Translations under genes and position numbers: made by a program
The notes under the pieces: generated by a model
Told to the model about the DNA's origin: nothing
What the model saw: the letters and a program-made list of their open reading frames with translations, nothing else
Database searches by the model: none
Shown here: positions 11,801 to 24,660 of the stretch, piece after piece
How positions within the stretch are numbered: position 1 is the first letter of the stretch
How the letters are laid out: the number at the start of each line of letters is the position of its first letter
Origin: Coriaria nepalensis
Lineage: Eukaryota > Streptophyta > Magnoliopsida > Cucurbitales > Coriariaceae
Assembly (NCBI GenBank): GCA_027186245.1
Contig: CP114486.1
Location: 9,190,501-9,254,500 of the forward strand
Length of the DNA: 64,000 nt
Reading direction: 5' to 3'

Positions 11801-12605
11801 TGTCAAGACTACCTGAGAGATAAAAATATCATCTTCCAAAAGAACTTCTTGTGACTATAAAATATTTATTAATATATCGGCTTGTCCTAAGGTATGATTT
11901 AATTCTTGAACTTCAATAGACAAATCATATGAACCATTATATTTTCAATGAACATTGATAATAGATTTACAGAAAACTTATTTTCATATCACATTACTTT
12001 GTGAATATTCCTTGCTTAATAAAGTATGTAATTCATATGATATATTTCCAAAAATAAAAATGATGGATTCTCTCTTGATCACTCACAACTTTCTTATATA
12101 ATATTTTATTCCCAACAATTCATCACGTGTTTACCCTTAGTTAGGGCTAATTAGAATGATGTCAAAACATGAAACCTAATATACAAAATACCATGGCGAT
12201 CTTATGTCTAAGAATCAGATGTAATATAGTCATTATATAATTTTTATTACTAATTAGTATTAATTATCATTGATAATTTTTTAAATGTCATGTTTGGTAC
12301 CCTTAGTTTTTACTAAGTACCCACATAACCATCAAAATATTCTACTAACGTCAGTGTTTATAAGATCAGCCATCCTAAGTATTTTAGATGATGAATTATG
12401 TGATTGTCTATCCAAATCACCAATGTTCATTCTTAAGATCTTATGACAATAAATAACTTGTAATCATAAGTGGGCTGGCCCATGTCACTATACAGAAGGA
12501 TCATCTTATGTTGAGGTCCAAATCTCATCCTACGTGTTTTCCCCTTTTAAAAAGAGAAAATTTATAATTTTTAGTTATAGCCTTTTTTTAAAATTTCTTA
12601 TCTAT
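11801..12605. other. AT-rich spacer, nothing recognised
   Basis: No coding, RNA or repeat signature was found by eye in this interval between the copia fragment and the hAT element. Confidence 0.4.
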
Positions 12606-12613
12606 ATTTCTCT

Positions 12614-12838
12614 ACAAAGGTGGAAAAATAGACTAGGCCGGTACGACAAAAGCACGACATGACCCTACGACATCGGCCAAAACAGACACATGAGCCGAAA
12701 CGGGTCCACATACTAATACGACATGTTTATAGTCCGTTAGTGTATCAACACGGGCATGATATGGGTATGACACAGCATGACATAATTTGTGTCATGCCGA
12801 AGCTGTGTCGTGCGGTACTGGCTCATTTTGCAACCTCT
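12614..12838. mobile_element. short non-autonomous hAT element, 225 bp, with 8-bp target duplication
   Basis: A perfect 8-bp direct repeat ATTTCTCT flanks it at 12606-12613 and 12839-12846. The ends are imperfect inverted repeats (left ACAAAGGTGGAAAA; right end read backwards AGAGGTTGCAAAA). The interior is rich in CGACA/GGGCATG/CACGG words, as in the fragment at 25215-25400, which belongs to the same family. The 123-codon open frame spanning the right part and the following T-rich DNA is not a gene. Confidence 0.8.
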
Positions 12839-12879
12839 ATTTCTCTATTTAAATACACAACCTTAATTTATCATCATAA

Positions 12880-13315
12880 TCTTTTTAATCTCGTCTCTCA
12901 CCTTCATATGTTTAATCTTCACTTTTTTTTTTTACTTTTTTTTTCTTTCTTTTTTTTTTTTTTCCTTTTTCTACAAAATCACTCTATTTTATTAATTTAT
13001 TATTCATATTTCTATATTTCAAATAAATAAAATTTCAATACACAATAATAAGCATTTTAATTTCCTTTTCACTATTTCTCATATTTTTAATCTTTTTATC
13101 TCATCTCTCACTCTTCTTCATATTTTTTATCTTCAATTTTCAGTTTTCAATTTTCTTTATTTTTTTTTTCTTGTTATTCTTTTTTATTTTCAATAAAAAT
13201 CATTTTGTTTTATTAATTTATTATTCATATTTCTACATTTCAAATAAATAAAATTCTAATGCACAATAATAAGCTTTTTAATTTCCTTTTCACTATTTCT
13301 CATATTTTTTAACTT
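12880..13315. repeat. AT-rich tandem duplication, period ~221 bp
   Basis: A block containing TTATTCATATTTCTA followed by CAAATAAATAAAAT, an ACACAATAATAAGC-like word and TTTCCTTTTCACTATTTCTC is present twice about 221 bp apart (near 13000 and 13221). Long T-runs lie between the copies. It looks like a local duplication within low-complexity DNA. Confidence 0.7.
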
Positions 13316-13756
13316 TTATTTTTTAATATATTTCTATATTTTATCTAACCCCACTAACAAAATGAGAAGTAAATATATATAAATCATTATCTCTTGTATT
13401 TTCTCTTGTATTTTTATTTTTTTTTTAAATTCTCTCAATAAATATTTAATTTATAATATGATTTTTTTCCACTTAGTAAAGTAAAATTATATTTATTATA
13501 AATTAAAGTTCGTCTAAGCTCATATTGACTTCTGTTTACGGACACTAAGATTTGTGGAGTTCAAATCTTTGAAAATAAAAAAAATAAAAAAAATTGTAAA
13601 CTACAAAAATAAATGTGAGAATTTGACGTGGCTACAAAAACAATAGCTACGAATCTCATTTTATTTAGGTCCCTACCAACGAACTCCACAAGATTTGCTA
13701 TTTTATCTACGTCTAAGCTATATCTTAACTGGCCAAAATGAAAAGGGATATCTTTA

Positions 13757-13833
13757 AAATAAAATAATAAAATAATAAAAATAAAATAATAAAATAATAC
13801 AAATAAAATAATAAAATAATAAAAATAAAATTA
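13757..13833. repeat. (AAAATAAAATAAT)n-like microsatellite
   Basis: Short units of AAAATAAAATAATAAAAT are repeated several times with few interruptions, within the upstream region of the second subtilase. Confidence 0.8.
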
Positions 13834-14027
13834 AACCCACAAATAATAAAAACTAACGAAATCAAAGGTCAAAGGACCATAATTAGCAATTTAATATGGG
13901 CTGAAAATAGGACGAAATGAATTTGGTTGACCTGGCGGGATTCTTTCTGTTTTAATCAGCGAATGTAAATCTTACTATTCACGTAAATTTCGGTGGGTAA
14001 CATAATCATATCAAGATGTTCTACTCT

Positions 14028-14047
14028 TATATATATATATATATAAA
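14028..14047 (+). promoter_or_regulatory. probable TATA box of second subtilase
   Basis: An AT run ending in TATATAAAC lies about 87-105 bp before the ATG at 14133, at the same relative position as in the first copy. Confidence 0.55.
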
Positions 14048-14132
14048 CACATATTGTTATTGTAATTTCATCACTCCATCAAATTCATTCCCGTTCATAG
14101 AGGTTAGGAGCCAAAAATCCTCATCAATCATC

Positions 14133-17100
14133 ATGTGGTTCTTGAAGCTTTCGGTTCTGTTCACCTTCATTGCTTTCTCTTTGTTGCAAACATGCCCTAC
14201 TACTACTCTTGCCTTTAAGAAAGTGAGCAAAAGCATTATCATTATATTTATCCTGATCATATCAACATGATAACTTTCTTCATGATCTCTCTTTTGTCTT
14301 TTGATTTTAAACCTAATCTCTTTTTGGTATGATACAAGTCGTACATCGTGTACTTGGGATCGCATTCACACGGTCCTGATGTCTCCGATGTCGATCTCCA
14401 GAAGGTTTCTGAATCACATTGCGACTTTCTCGAATCGTTTTTGGGAAGGTATTTATATATATGTAGGACATAAACTGATTGTCAAATACATTTTTGTTGG
14501 TTAATTTATTTATAAATTATAATATGTTTGTGTACACTTAATTGTAATGTAGTTATGAGAAGGCAAATGACGCTATCTTTCACTCTTATAAATATAATAT
14601 AAACGGCTTTGCTGCTAATCTTGAAGAAAAAGAGGCAGAAGAGATTGCAAGTATGATTCTCTTAAAGATTAGTTTGTGATTATTATTTATTTATTTATTT
14701 TTTAAAAATATTTTGAGTAATAGCGATTTTTATTTATGTTAACATACATTTACAAACAGAGCACCCAAAAGTAGTATCAGTATTTCCGAACCATGGAAGA
14801 AAACTGCACACTACACGATCATGGGATTTTATGTTCATGGAGACGACAGTGAAGGGTAAGGTTCGAGAGGGCTCATTATGGAAGAAGGCCAGATATGGTG
14901 CAAATGCAATTATAGGCAATTTAGATACTGGTAATTAATTTCTTCAGATTATTCAGATATGGTTGATTTCTTTGATTTGTCACATAATTTTCAAAGATCT
15001 ATTTTTTATCATGTGTCCTAAAATAACTGATGTAACATCTTAACGGAATTTTAGCCAATTTGAAATCCCGTTTTGATTTCTGAAACTTAGAAATTAAGGA
15101 CAATAATAGTAGGCACGTTATTTTATGGCCGGGAATTCCGAAACGGAAGTTTAGCCATACGGTAAGTCGGATCCATGAAAATTATTTTTCCTCGAAATAT
15201 AACAAATAAACTCCCATGATAATTTATTTATTTCCATAAAATAACAATAAAGAAATACTGAAATCGAGGCTTTAATATATATATTATAAATTATAGGTGT
15301 TTGGCCCGAGGCAAAGAGCTTCAATGACGTGGGCTATGGACCCGTTCCAGCAAGGTGGAAAGGATTCTGCGAGAATGCCACCGCTCATGGAGTGCATTGC
15401 AACAAGTAATCATTTTTGCAGGAATATATATATATATATATATATATATATGGTTCAATTCCTCATTACTTTACAACTTGTGTATGATCTTGTATAAACA
15501 TTTTGTATGTAAAGGAAGCTAATAGGAGCGAGGCACTTCAACAATGGCTACAAGGCAGCCGGAGGGGTGGTAAAGGCAGCTCTCGACTCCACACGTGACT
15601 ATGAGGGTCACGGCACGCACACCCTATCAACGGCGGGCGGCAACTTCGTTCCTGCAAACGTTAACGGAGTAGACGTAGGAGTTGCCAAAGGTGGGTCCCC
15701 CAAAGCAAGGGTGGCATCTTACAAAGTCTGCTGGCCGCCAGTCAACGATAGTCAATGCTTCGACGCTGACATTTTGGCTGCATTTGACGCCGCCATACAC
15801 GATGGCGTTGACGTGCTTTCTGTCTCGCTCGGAGGTGCGCCTTCTGATTATTTTGCAGATGGGTTACAGATTGGAGCTTTTCATGCTGTGAAGAAGGGTA
15901 TTGCTGTGGTTGCTTCTGCTGGTAATAATGGGCCCTTTCCTGGAACTGTTGCCAATGTTTCTCCTTGGGTTGTCACCGTCGGGGCTAGTACTTTGGATCG
16001 TGCGTTTGAAGTTGTCGTTGAACTCCAAACCGGCCAGCGCTTTAAGGTTTGTTCTTTTCTTCCATGATTTTATTTACGTACGTGTCAATTAATTTCACTT
16101 ACAAAGAGAGGAGTACATTTTCTTTTCTTTCCTTGTGAATATATTTTTGTTAATCAATTTGGTTAGGGCACGAGCCTTACAAAAGGACTGCCAGAAGAGA
16201 GACTTTACCCACTTACAAGTGGATCACAGGCTAAAGCTGACAATGCGACTGCCTTAGACGCGTAAGAAGACGTTATACCCATGACTAGCTTTCTTGTCTT
16301 TCTTTTTTTTTTTTCTCTAGAATTTTAATGAATCGCTTTTGCACGTACGTATGTAGTTTGCTTTGCAAGGAGGGAACCCTGAATCCTGCAAAAGTGAAGG
16401 GAAAGATAGTGGCTTGTTTGAGAGGAGACACGGATAGAGTTGACAAAGGAGAACAGGCTCATCTAGCTGGTGCTGTCGGTATGATTTTGTGCAATGAAAA
16501 GGAAAGTGGCAACGAACTTATTGCTGATCTACACATTCTTCCTGCTTCCCAACTTACATACCGTGACGGTCAGGCTGTCCTTTCCTACATCAATTCCACC
16601 CGGTAAGTATACGGTTAGGATAACGAACTTGAAACGCGCAGCCTCAGTGGCGGCCAGCGAGTGGTTCGTGGCTAGTAGCGGCCTAGCTAGTTGATGGCAC
16701 TCCTATCTATTACTAATTTACTATAAAGTATCTTAAAAATAACAAAGTAATTGGATAGGAAAACTGATAATTATAGATAGATATGTTCTTCCTCTTACTC
16801 TTTTGTTTAACCTAAACATTTGGACTTGAACAGTGAACCTCTGGGATTTATAGCGGCACCCACAACAAGACTGAACATAAAGCCTTCTCCAATAATGGCT
16901 TCTTTCTCCTCTAGAGGCCCCAATACCATCACCCCCGAAATCCTCAAGGTAATTTCTCTCCTACATTTTTTTATTTTTTAACTATTTGTCATATTTATTT
17001 TTTAACTACTACCACTTCTTATCACAAATTACAAGGCTTTAACTCATTCTCTTCTCAACCCCCTTTTTAGCCTGACATCACTGCCCCCGGAGTCAACATC

Positions 17101-17856
17101 ATTGCCGCATACTCAGAAGCCGTGAGCCCCACAACCGAGCTCTTCGACCGCCGGCGAGTCCAATTCCTGGCTGATTCTGGCACCTCCATGTCCTGCCCAC
17201 ACGTTGCTGGGGTGGTTGGTCTTCTCAAAACTGTCCATCCGGACTGGTCCACGTCTGCAATCAAATCGGCCATCATGACAACCGCAAGAATACGAGACAA
17301 CACTAACAGAGAAATGCTGGACGAGAGTTCATCAAAGGAGGCCACACCCTTCAGCTATGGTTCGGGCCATATTCGACCCAATCGAGCCTCAGACCCTGGC
17401 CTGGTCTATGACTCGACCACTAACGACTTCTTGCACTTTCTCTGTGCCTCCGGCTATAACCAGACCCAGTTAGAGCTCTTCAACGATGCACCCTATCAAT
17501 GTCCCAAGTCAGTTTCTGTTCTGAATTTGAATTACCCTTCTTTCTCCATCCCAAATTTTACTTCTGGTAAAGCTGTTACCGTGACAAGGAAAGTGAAGAA
17601 TGTGGGCCCACCTGTGAGTGTTTATGATGCACGAGTGAGGGTCCCACTTGGAGTTTCAGTTACAGTGGTGCCTAAATCGTTGAAATTTAACAAGGTTGGT
17701 GAAGAGAGGAGCTTTACGGTCAGGTTTGAAGCTAAGGATTGGTTTGAGCGTGAGGCTAATAAAACTCAAGGGTATGCGTTTGGGGAGCTCATATGGTCAG
17801 ATGGCAAGCACTATGTGAGGAGTCCTATCGTAGTTTCTCCACCAACTCCCCTCTAA
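14133..17856 (+). CDS. SBT5.4: subtilisin-like serine protease, SBT5.3/SBT5.4 type (copy 2)
   Basis: Tandem paralogue of the gene at 6836. Exons: 14133-14222, 14339-14448, 14553-14650, 14760-14930, 15297-15405, 15515-16046, 16167-16261, 16357-16602, 16834-16948, 17071-17856; every exon has exactly the length of its counterpart, again 2352 nt and 783 residues. Signal peptide, I9 propeptide, catalytic Asp155, His225, Asn330 and Ser561, the protease-associated insert and the C-terminal Fn3-like domain are intact. By eye about nine in ten residues of the catalytic part agree with copy 1; one change lies beside the catalytic Asp (WPEA here, WPES there). Intron 4 is ~200 bp longer than in copy 1 because of a retroelement-like insertion, and intron 5 carries a (TA)n run. 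A secreted apoplastic protease is expected; division of labour between the copies is unknown. Confidence 0.93.
15031..15185. repeat. retroelement LTR-like insertion in intron 4 of second subtilase
   Basis: Intron 4 is 366 bp here against 166 bp in the paralogue. The extra DNA begins near a TGTAACATC motif, a start common to Ty3-type LTRs, and contains CCGTTTTGATTTC and CCGGGAATTCCG words. The reverse end was not defined. Confidence 0.35.
15423..15451. repeat. (TA)n microsatellite in intron 5 of second subtilase
   Basis: A run of about 14 AT dinucleotides, absent from the corresponding intron of the first subtilase. Confidence 0.85.
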
Positions 17857-18650
17857 TTAAATTGTTATATCTTTATCCCATAATTTATTAGACTTGTTAA
17901 TTTCATTTGGTTTAAGCAATATATATATAAATATAGAAAAATAAATTTCGGTTAAAAATTCACAGTACTTATAGTTCTCATATAAATTAAATTATTTCTA
18001 TACATTACTATTTCTTTTGTATTTAGAAATAGAAATAAGTTGGTAATGAAGTCGGTTAAATAGTGAAAAAATCGAATCCAATTCGTTAATTGAAAGCTAT
18101 CAAGAGTTCGTACGACAAGAAAAAAGACGTTGGATTTTGAAAGCCATATGATATGGTAACTTCCTTGTACAATTTGAGGTTATCAGTGTTCTCCAAGCAG
18201 TGTGGGGGAATTTTCGGATCTATTGAATATACAGAGAATTGGAGGTTGCTACATCAAAACTAGGCGCAAAGAATCAACCGGATGAACCTAGTTGATAAAT
18301 CAGAAATACATAGCAGGCCTCTTATAGCTGCTGAATTTTCTACTGATTATCTTTGACTTTGTTGAACATAAAAGGAATTGGATGAAGCATGGGTTGTTGA
18401 AGTTGCTGAATCTCCTACTAGTACATGGACAAATGTTGGATTGAAGATCCAGCAAGATGAACCCCTTTTTCTTTCTATACGCAATTTCGGAAGAGTCTAC
18501 CACATCATGGGGGTTTATAGAAGATCCTAGAGGTTCAAAAATACTACTATTGAGAGTATAATGTCGGTCCTCGGATTTGATTCAATAGGGTTATTTATTT
18601 ATGCGAATCAGTTTTAATATGTATAAATGAAAATTTAGTCTATCATATTA
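17857..18650. other. spacer after second subtilase
   Basis: No gene could be recognised. Between about 18100 and 18520 the base composition is more balanced and several plus-strand frames stay open for 20-40 codons before stops, which suggests decayed coding DNA of unknown origin. Confidence 0.4.
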
Positions 18651-18654
18651 ATTA

Positions 18655-19643
18655 TCATTATGTTGAAAATGAATTATATGAGAGGACATACACTTAATCC
18701 ATTCTTTAATAGTTCTATTCATTTTTTCTGCCACACCATTAAGTTGATGAATTTTGATACAATTTTTTCAAACCTAATACCATGATTCTTGCAGGAACTT
18801 TTCTTGCAGGAACTTTTAAAATGACCCTTTTACTCACCATAATTATCTGCTCGAACACACTTCAACCATGTTCTAGTTTCTCTTTAACCTTAGCATGAAA
18901 ATGCTTGAAAACATGAGTCTCTGTATCTGAAAGAAAAAGTCCAAACCTTTCTAGAGTGATCAGTGTATGTCAGAAAACTAGTTTGCATATAACAAACATT
19001 AATATGAATAAGATCAATGACATATGGTCTTATAGATGAATGATATTTATAAAATGCAACTCTATGTGTGTTTCCATCTAGGCAATGATCACAAGTTTTA
19101 AGATGGAACATACTTTATAATTGAGGAACAATTTTATGTATAACAAGAGTTTGAAGTCATTTTTCACTAATTTGGCTAGGCCTCTTATGCCAAATGTCAA
19201 CATTCACCTCCATTTAAATTGTATTTACCTCTCCTTTCTAAAGTGTTGCTTGCATAAGTATAGAAAGTTCAACTTCTTTGCCTAGGAAACCACTAGAGTG
19301 CCCTTAGTGAGATTTGATTTACTTTCACCAAAATGATTACTAAATCCCTCTTCATCAAGCTTGCCAACTGAAATCAAGTTAAGATAAATATCTAGAATGT
19401 GTCTAAATCTTTGAGTACTAACTTGCTACCAAGGTTGGTTTCCAAAAAATTTCATAGATTCTCATAATTTTGGATGCACCTTTGTTACCCATTCTAACAT
19501 ATTCCCTAATTACGACTAAAGTTGGATGTAAATAATTCATTATGGGAGGTTACATGATACGATGCACCCAAATCAATTAGCCAATCACTATCTTAGAAAA
19601 TAAGATTGAGACACTCATCATCATAGATAATAATAGTACTGCT
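18655..19643 (-). mobile_element. Ty1/copia protease-integrase relic
   Basis: On the minus strand, from 19643 downward, a protease block with DLGASYHVTSH appears near 19590-19560. The integrase zinc-binding region (DHCLDGNTHRVAF) and the HSRKVW segment are open at 19111-18890, and a NGVAEKMNRTI segment follows near 18755-18715. The protease wording matches the copia element at 60.8 kb, so both belong to one family. It ends abruptly on the right at the LTR of another copia element, probably an insertion junction. Confidence 0.75.
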
Positions 19644-21525
19644 TGTTGGAAATCAGGTTTAAAATTCACAAAGGAAGCGATTATTGATCCCAATATATAA
19701 CAAAAAATTTCTAAAACTTTTACCAATCCTTTTTATATATATACATTAATTCTAAGCTAGACGAATATATCATACATTAGCTTACGTGAATCAATCGTTG
19801 AGACTCACACTACGGTCATCCCGATTGATCATCAACATACTAGGACATGAGTTGATGTAGAGATGACTAGGTTTTTTATTTTTGTTTCCCTTGACAAACA
19901 TCTCTAAAATAATTAGAATATGATATATTTATAGAATTCTATTAGGGTTTCCATTCAACACTATTTTATAATTTCAAAACTCTTTTAAATTAATTTGAAT
20001 TAAATAAATCGAACATAATATCAAAATAATAAAATAATAAGATAATTGAAAACTTGTAACATAATTACAAGATCACCATACCTATTTTTCTACCCCATGG
20101 CCGGCCATTATCATTGTGTAAGCACAATGATAGTCTTGTGATACATGTTCCAATGTGACCGTATTATCTCTTTATTTTATTATGTCAAATTTTTTAAAAT
20201 ATAATTTAAAACATAATCTTATTTATTTTAAATTAAATCATATCTTATTTAAATTTTAAATTAATTTTTCACACCAATTTAAATTTGACTTGCTTAATCT
20301 TAATATTGAATTGATATTTTATAACAACTTAATATTATGTAACATATTTAATTCAAAATTAAATATATTATTATTTTTTTAAAGTGAATTTCGAAATTCA
20401 CTATTTTATTCAAATACATATTTTAATTAATAAATTCTCTAATTAACTAATTAACACCAATTATATTATAATTATGTATTTGCCTCATAAAACTATTTTC
20501 TTTGCAAATAAGTCATTTTTTCTATCTTTGTCACTCTTACCCTATATAGTGTTTTAGAGAGGCAACCTGACCATGCACCAATAAATTAAATTATTTATTA
20601 AATTTTTTAATCTAATAAATTTTATTTATTAATCTCAATATTATTTTATTAAAAATGTGATATTGCACTCTTATAATTATAGAAAAAATTACTGAGCAAT
20701 CTCTAGTAGTCCATTGATATTATCATTACATGTAATTCAATCCTCCAATAATTGATTGATAATTAAAGTTTGTCAAAATTACTATTTTACCTCTCTAATT
20801 ATCTCTTTATCTTTAAGTACCATTAATCCACTAGTAAAAAGTTAATATATAACTTAACTATAAATTTGAGCTCAAAACCATTCAGTTCTAGAATTAACCC
20901 TTAAGCGAACCAATATAAAATCTTATATGAAAAAGGTTTGAATTCCATATATGTAAACCATTTTCCCAGCTACTTATCCCAATAAACCTCCAAAATAAGT
21001 CTTTAGTCTGTTTTACAAACAAACCATGATTATTGAATCAAAAGATTCAGTTGATAAAAACATGAGTTCATAACTCATCAAGATTCAAATTGATCTGTAT
21101 ATGATCATCTATTGATATGCATAAAAATTTTTTATGGCAAACAGTATGTCGACAAAGAATTAATTCATACCGGGCCTAGTCCTATCTAATCCAATTATAT
21201 AAAATACCTCCACTAAAATGTCTATCTACATCAGTGATCCGGAACTAGATCACTTGCATTTATAATGCTAGTGGACCATACTAGCAATCATTAATTAAAG
21301 ATTGTATATTTTAATATGTTACGGAAAATTTAATTCATTATCTATAATCTCAATCCTCTCGTACTAATACAAGATTTCAGTTACATAAATGAATTTGGAA
21401 TTTTTTGATATTTATATACATTATTCAATAATAAAATATTCAAACACTTATATAGAAAAATGTCACTTTTACTCATTTCATAATAATTATATTTATTATA
21501 TAATTTTAGGGCACCATGCTCAATA
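19644..21525 (-). mobile_element. 3' LTR (~1.9 kb) of a minus-strand copia element
   Basis: On the minus strand the pol relic is followed by a purine-rich tract (AAGTGGGAGA) and then by a TATTGAGCATGG start, probably a mutated TGTTGAG. The other border reads TTTCCAACA before the older copia relic, i.e. TGTTGGAAATC on the plus strand at 19644. The interior is AT-rich and non-coding. Tract, border and position immediately after RNase H fit a 3' LTR of a Tork/Tnt1-like element. No second LTR is present in the window. Confidence 0.65.
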
Positions 21526-21539
21526 ATCTCCCACTTGCC

Positions 21540-24500
21540 CTAAAGTAAGTGAGGCATCTCCCTTAACCTTAAATTACGTACATGATCCTTAAAAGACTTC
21601 GTTGAAAATATCTTGGTAAACAGATCCATAAGGTTTTGTTCTAATGCTATCTTTATAACTGTCACATCACATCGGTGTACTATCTCTCTGATAAGATGAT
21701 ATTTCCTCTCTATGTGTTTGCCCCGCTTGTGACTCCTTGGTTCCTTCAAATTAGTCACTACTCCACTATTGTCACAGTATAGGATTAGTACCTTATCCAT
21801 ATCTAAAACAACTTCCATATCATTATAGAACTTCTTGAGCTAAACTGCCACTTTTGCTACTTCATCAGCCGTTATATATTCGGCTTCCAAGGTAAAATCT
21901 ATAATACTGGATTGTTTGATACTTCTCCAGACTATAGCTCCTCTACTAAGTGTGAACACTGATCTAGAAGTCAACGTTTGACTATCTCTATCTGATTGAA
22001 AATCATAATTAGTGTATCTTGTGGGGTTCAAGTCTCCACTTGAATAAACAAATATATAGTCTCTCGTTCTCCAAATATACTTGAGGATATATTTTAACAC
22101 TATCCAGTGTTCTAAACTAGGATTTGATTGATAACGATTGACTATCCCTACTGCATAAAAAATGTCAGGTTTTGTACACAATATGGCATACATAAGACTA
22201 CCTACAGTTGAGGTATAGAGATCCGTCTCATCTCTTCTTTTTCCTAAGGTATCTTTAGACAATGCTCTTTAGAAAAAACTACTCCATGTATAGTCAGTAA
22301 ATGACACTTCCTCGAGTTTTGCATAGAGAATCCAATCATCACCTTATCTATATAAGAGGCTTGAGACAGTGCCAAAAACTTATTCTTCATATCCCTTAAG
22401 ATTTAGATATTTATAACATATCTTGTTTCTCCCAAATCTTTCATTTGGAATTGCTCAGCTAGCCATTTCTTAATGTTTCACAATATTTATACTTCATTCT
22501 CAATGAGTAAAATATCATCTACATAAAGAACTAAGAAGATCACATTCTTATCTTTGATCTGTTTATAGACACACAATTCATCAATATTTTGTTTAAAACC
22601 ATACGTCATGATAGTCTCATCAAACTTTAGATTCCACGACCTACAAGCTTGCTTCAATCCATAAATGGATATAAGCAACTTGCAAACCTTTTACTCTTGG
22701 TCTTTTTGCACAAAACCTTCTAGTTGCATCATATAAATGCTCTCTTCAAGATAGCCATTAAGAAAAGCCGTCTTGACATTGCTTTGCCATATCTCATAAT
22801 ATAAACTAGCGGCTATGGATAAAAGAATGCGTATAGATTTTAGCATGGTAACGAGAGAGAAAATCTCTTTATAATCGACTCATTCTCTTTGGGTATAGCT
22901 CTTTGCTACAAGTCGTGCCTTGAAAGTCTCTACTTTCCCATCTATGCCTCTTTTCTTCTTTAAGATCCATTCACATCCAATGGGCCTGACATCTTTAAGC
23001 GAATCTACAAGTTCCGGGACAGAATTAGATTACATGGATTTCATTTCTTGGTTCATCGCATTTTTCTATTTATCCTTATCATAATCATTCATTGTCTTCT
23101 TAAAAGTTAATGAATCATCATGGTTTGTGTCTAACACTAAAACATGTGCCTTGTATTCATAATGAATTGTCTGTCTCATAATCCTCCCACTACGACGAGA
23201 TATTAGGGTGTTCTGACTAGGATTGATGGTCTCATGATGTTGTCTTTCATCAGACGGTGATTGAGATGGTTTAATCTGATCAGAATTCAATTCTTCTAGT
23301 ACTACTTGACTACGAGGTTAGTAATTTTTCATATAGTCATGTTCGAGAAAGGTTTCATTTGTCGATATAAACATTTTTTTCTCACTAGGACTATGAAAGT
23401 AACCTCCTCTTGTTGCCAAGAGCATAGCCAACGAATATGCAAACTTTAGATCGTGATTTCAACTTCCCAGTCTAAGATTTTCGCATGTGTGCTAGGCACC
23501 GCCATATGCAAAAATGACTTAAACTAGGTTTAGTGCCACTCCACAACTCTAAAGGTGTCTTTTGTACATACTTAAATGGAACTGCATTCAAAATGTATAC
23601 CGCGGTTTAAAGTGCATATTCCCATAATGTGAATGGTATGGATGATTAGCTCAACATTGATCTAACCATATCTAATAGGGTTTCATTTCTCCTTTCTACA
23701 ACATCATTCTGCTGTGGTGTTCCAGGTGTTGTGGTGTTCCAGGTGCTGTGGTGTTCTAGCAAATGATCATTGAACTCCAGATCAAGGTATTCACCTCTTC
23801 GATCTGATCAGAATATTTTAAATGATTTTCCTAATTTCTTTTCAACTTCTGCTCAGAAGTTTTAGAACTTTCTAAAAGTTTCAGATTTCATTTACATTAG
23901 GTACATGTATCTGTATTTTGAATATCATCAATGAAGGTGATGAAATATTCATAACCTCCTTTCACTTATACATTTATAGGACCACAGACGTCGCTATGTG
24001 CTAACTGAAGTAATTCTTTTACTCTTCGGCCATTTGTAGGAAAATGTCTCTTAGTCATATTTCCTTCTAAACATGATTCACAAACTGGAAGAGTAACAAT
24101 AGTTAGGTCTCTTAAAGAACCATCCTTTACTAACCTCTTTATCCTATAAAGATTGATATGTCTAAACCTAAGATGCTAAAGATATGTATCATCACTTTGA
24201 GAAACTTTTTGTCTTTTGTTAGACTTAGGATTTGCTACTTTAAATAATTCTGTATTTATTTAACGATCATTCATTTGGTTTAAGTAGATAGAGTCTATTA
24301 GTTTGTTTTGCATGAAAAATATCGAAATCTTTCTTAAAAATAATAATCACATTATTAATAAAAGAAATATTAAAATCTTTTCCATGCAACATAGATAAAG
24401 AAATCAATTTTTTGCAAAATTCAGGAATAAAATATACATTGTTCAAAATAAAATAATTATTGCTAAAAACTAAATGGACTTCTCCTACTCTTTGGTTGAA

Positions 24501-24650
24501 ATGATTGCACCAATGTCAACTTCATCATCACCTCCCCAATAAAAAGCTTCCTTGAAGAACTAAGTCTATGTAAATAAGAACAAACATGATTAGTGACTCA
24601 TGAATCTACTATCAAAAATGACAAATCATTTTCCACTAAACATACCAGTC
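21540..24650 (-). mobile_element. Ty1/copia (Tork/Tnt1-like) pol relic
   Basis: Minus strand, from 24650 to 21540, carries pol in canonical copia order. Protease with an IVDS-VTNHVCS-like site lies near 24620-24570; integrase zinc region, ITFIDD segment and TPQQNDVVERRNETLL lie around 24150-23680. RT with YGLKQACRSW and YVDDILL is open at 22678-22487. RNase H is open at 22262-21840 and 21818-21540, including a HIERKYHLIREIV segment. Frameshifts and stops separate the blocks. gag and the 5' LTR are missing; the left end continues directly into the 1.9-kb LTR. Confidence 0.85.
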
Positions 24651-24660
24651 AATCCCTGCT

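Noticed and set aside
12659..13030. 123-codon open frame on the plus strand
   Set aside because: Its first half is the interior of a hAT element and its second half is T-rich DNA giving Phe/Leu/Ser runs; no domain or promoter.
14057..14365. 102-codon open frame on the minus strand
   Set aside because: Antisense to the first two exons and intron 1 of the second subtilase.
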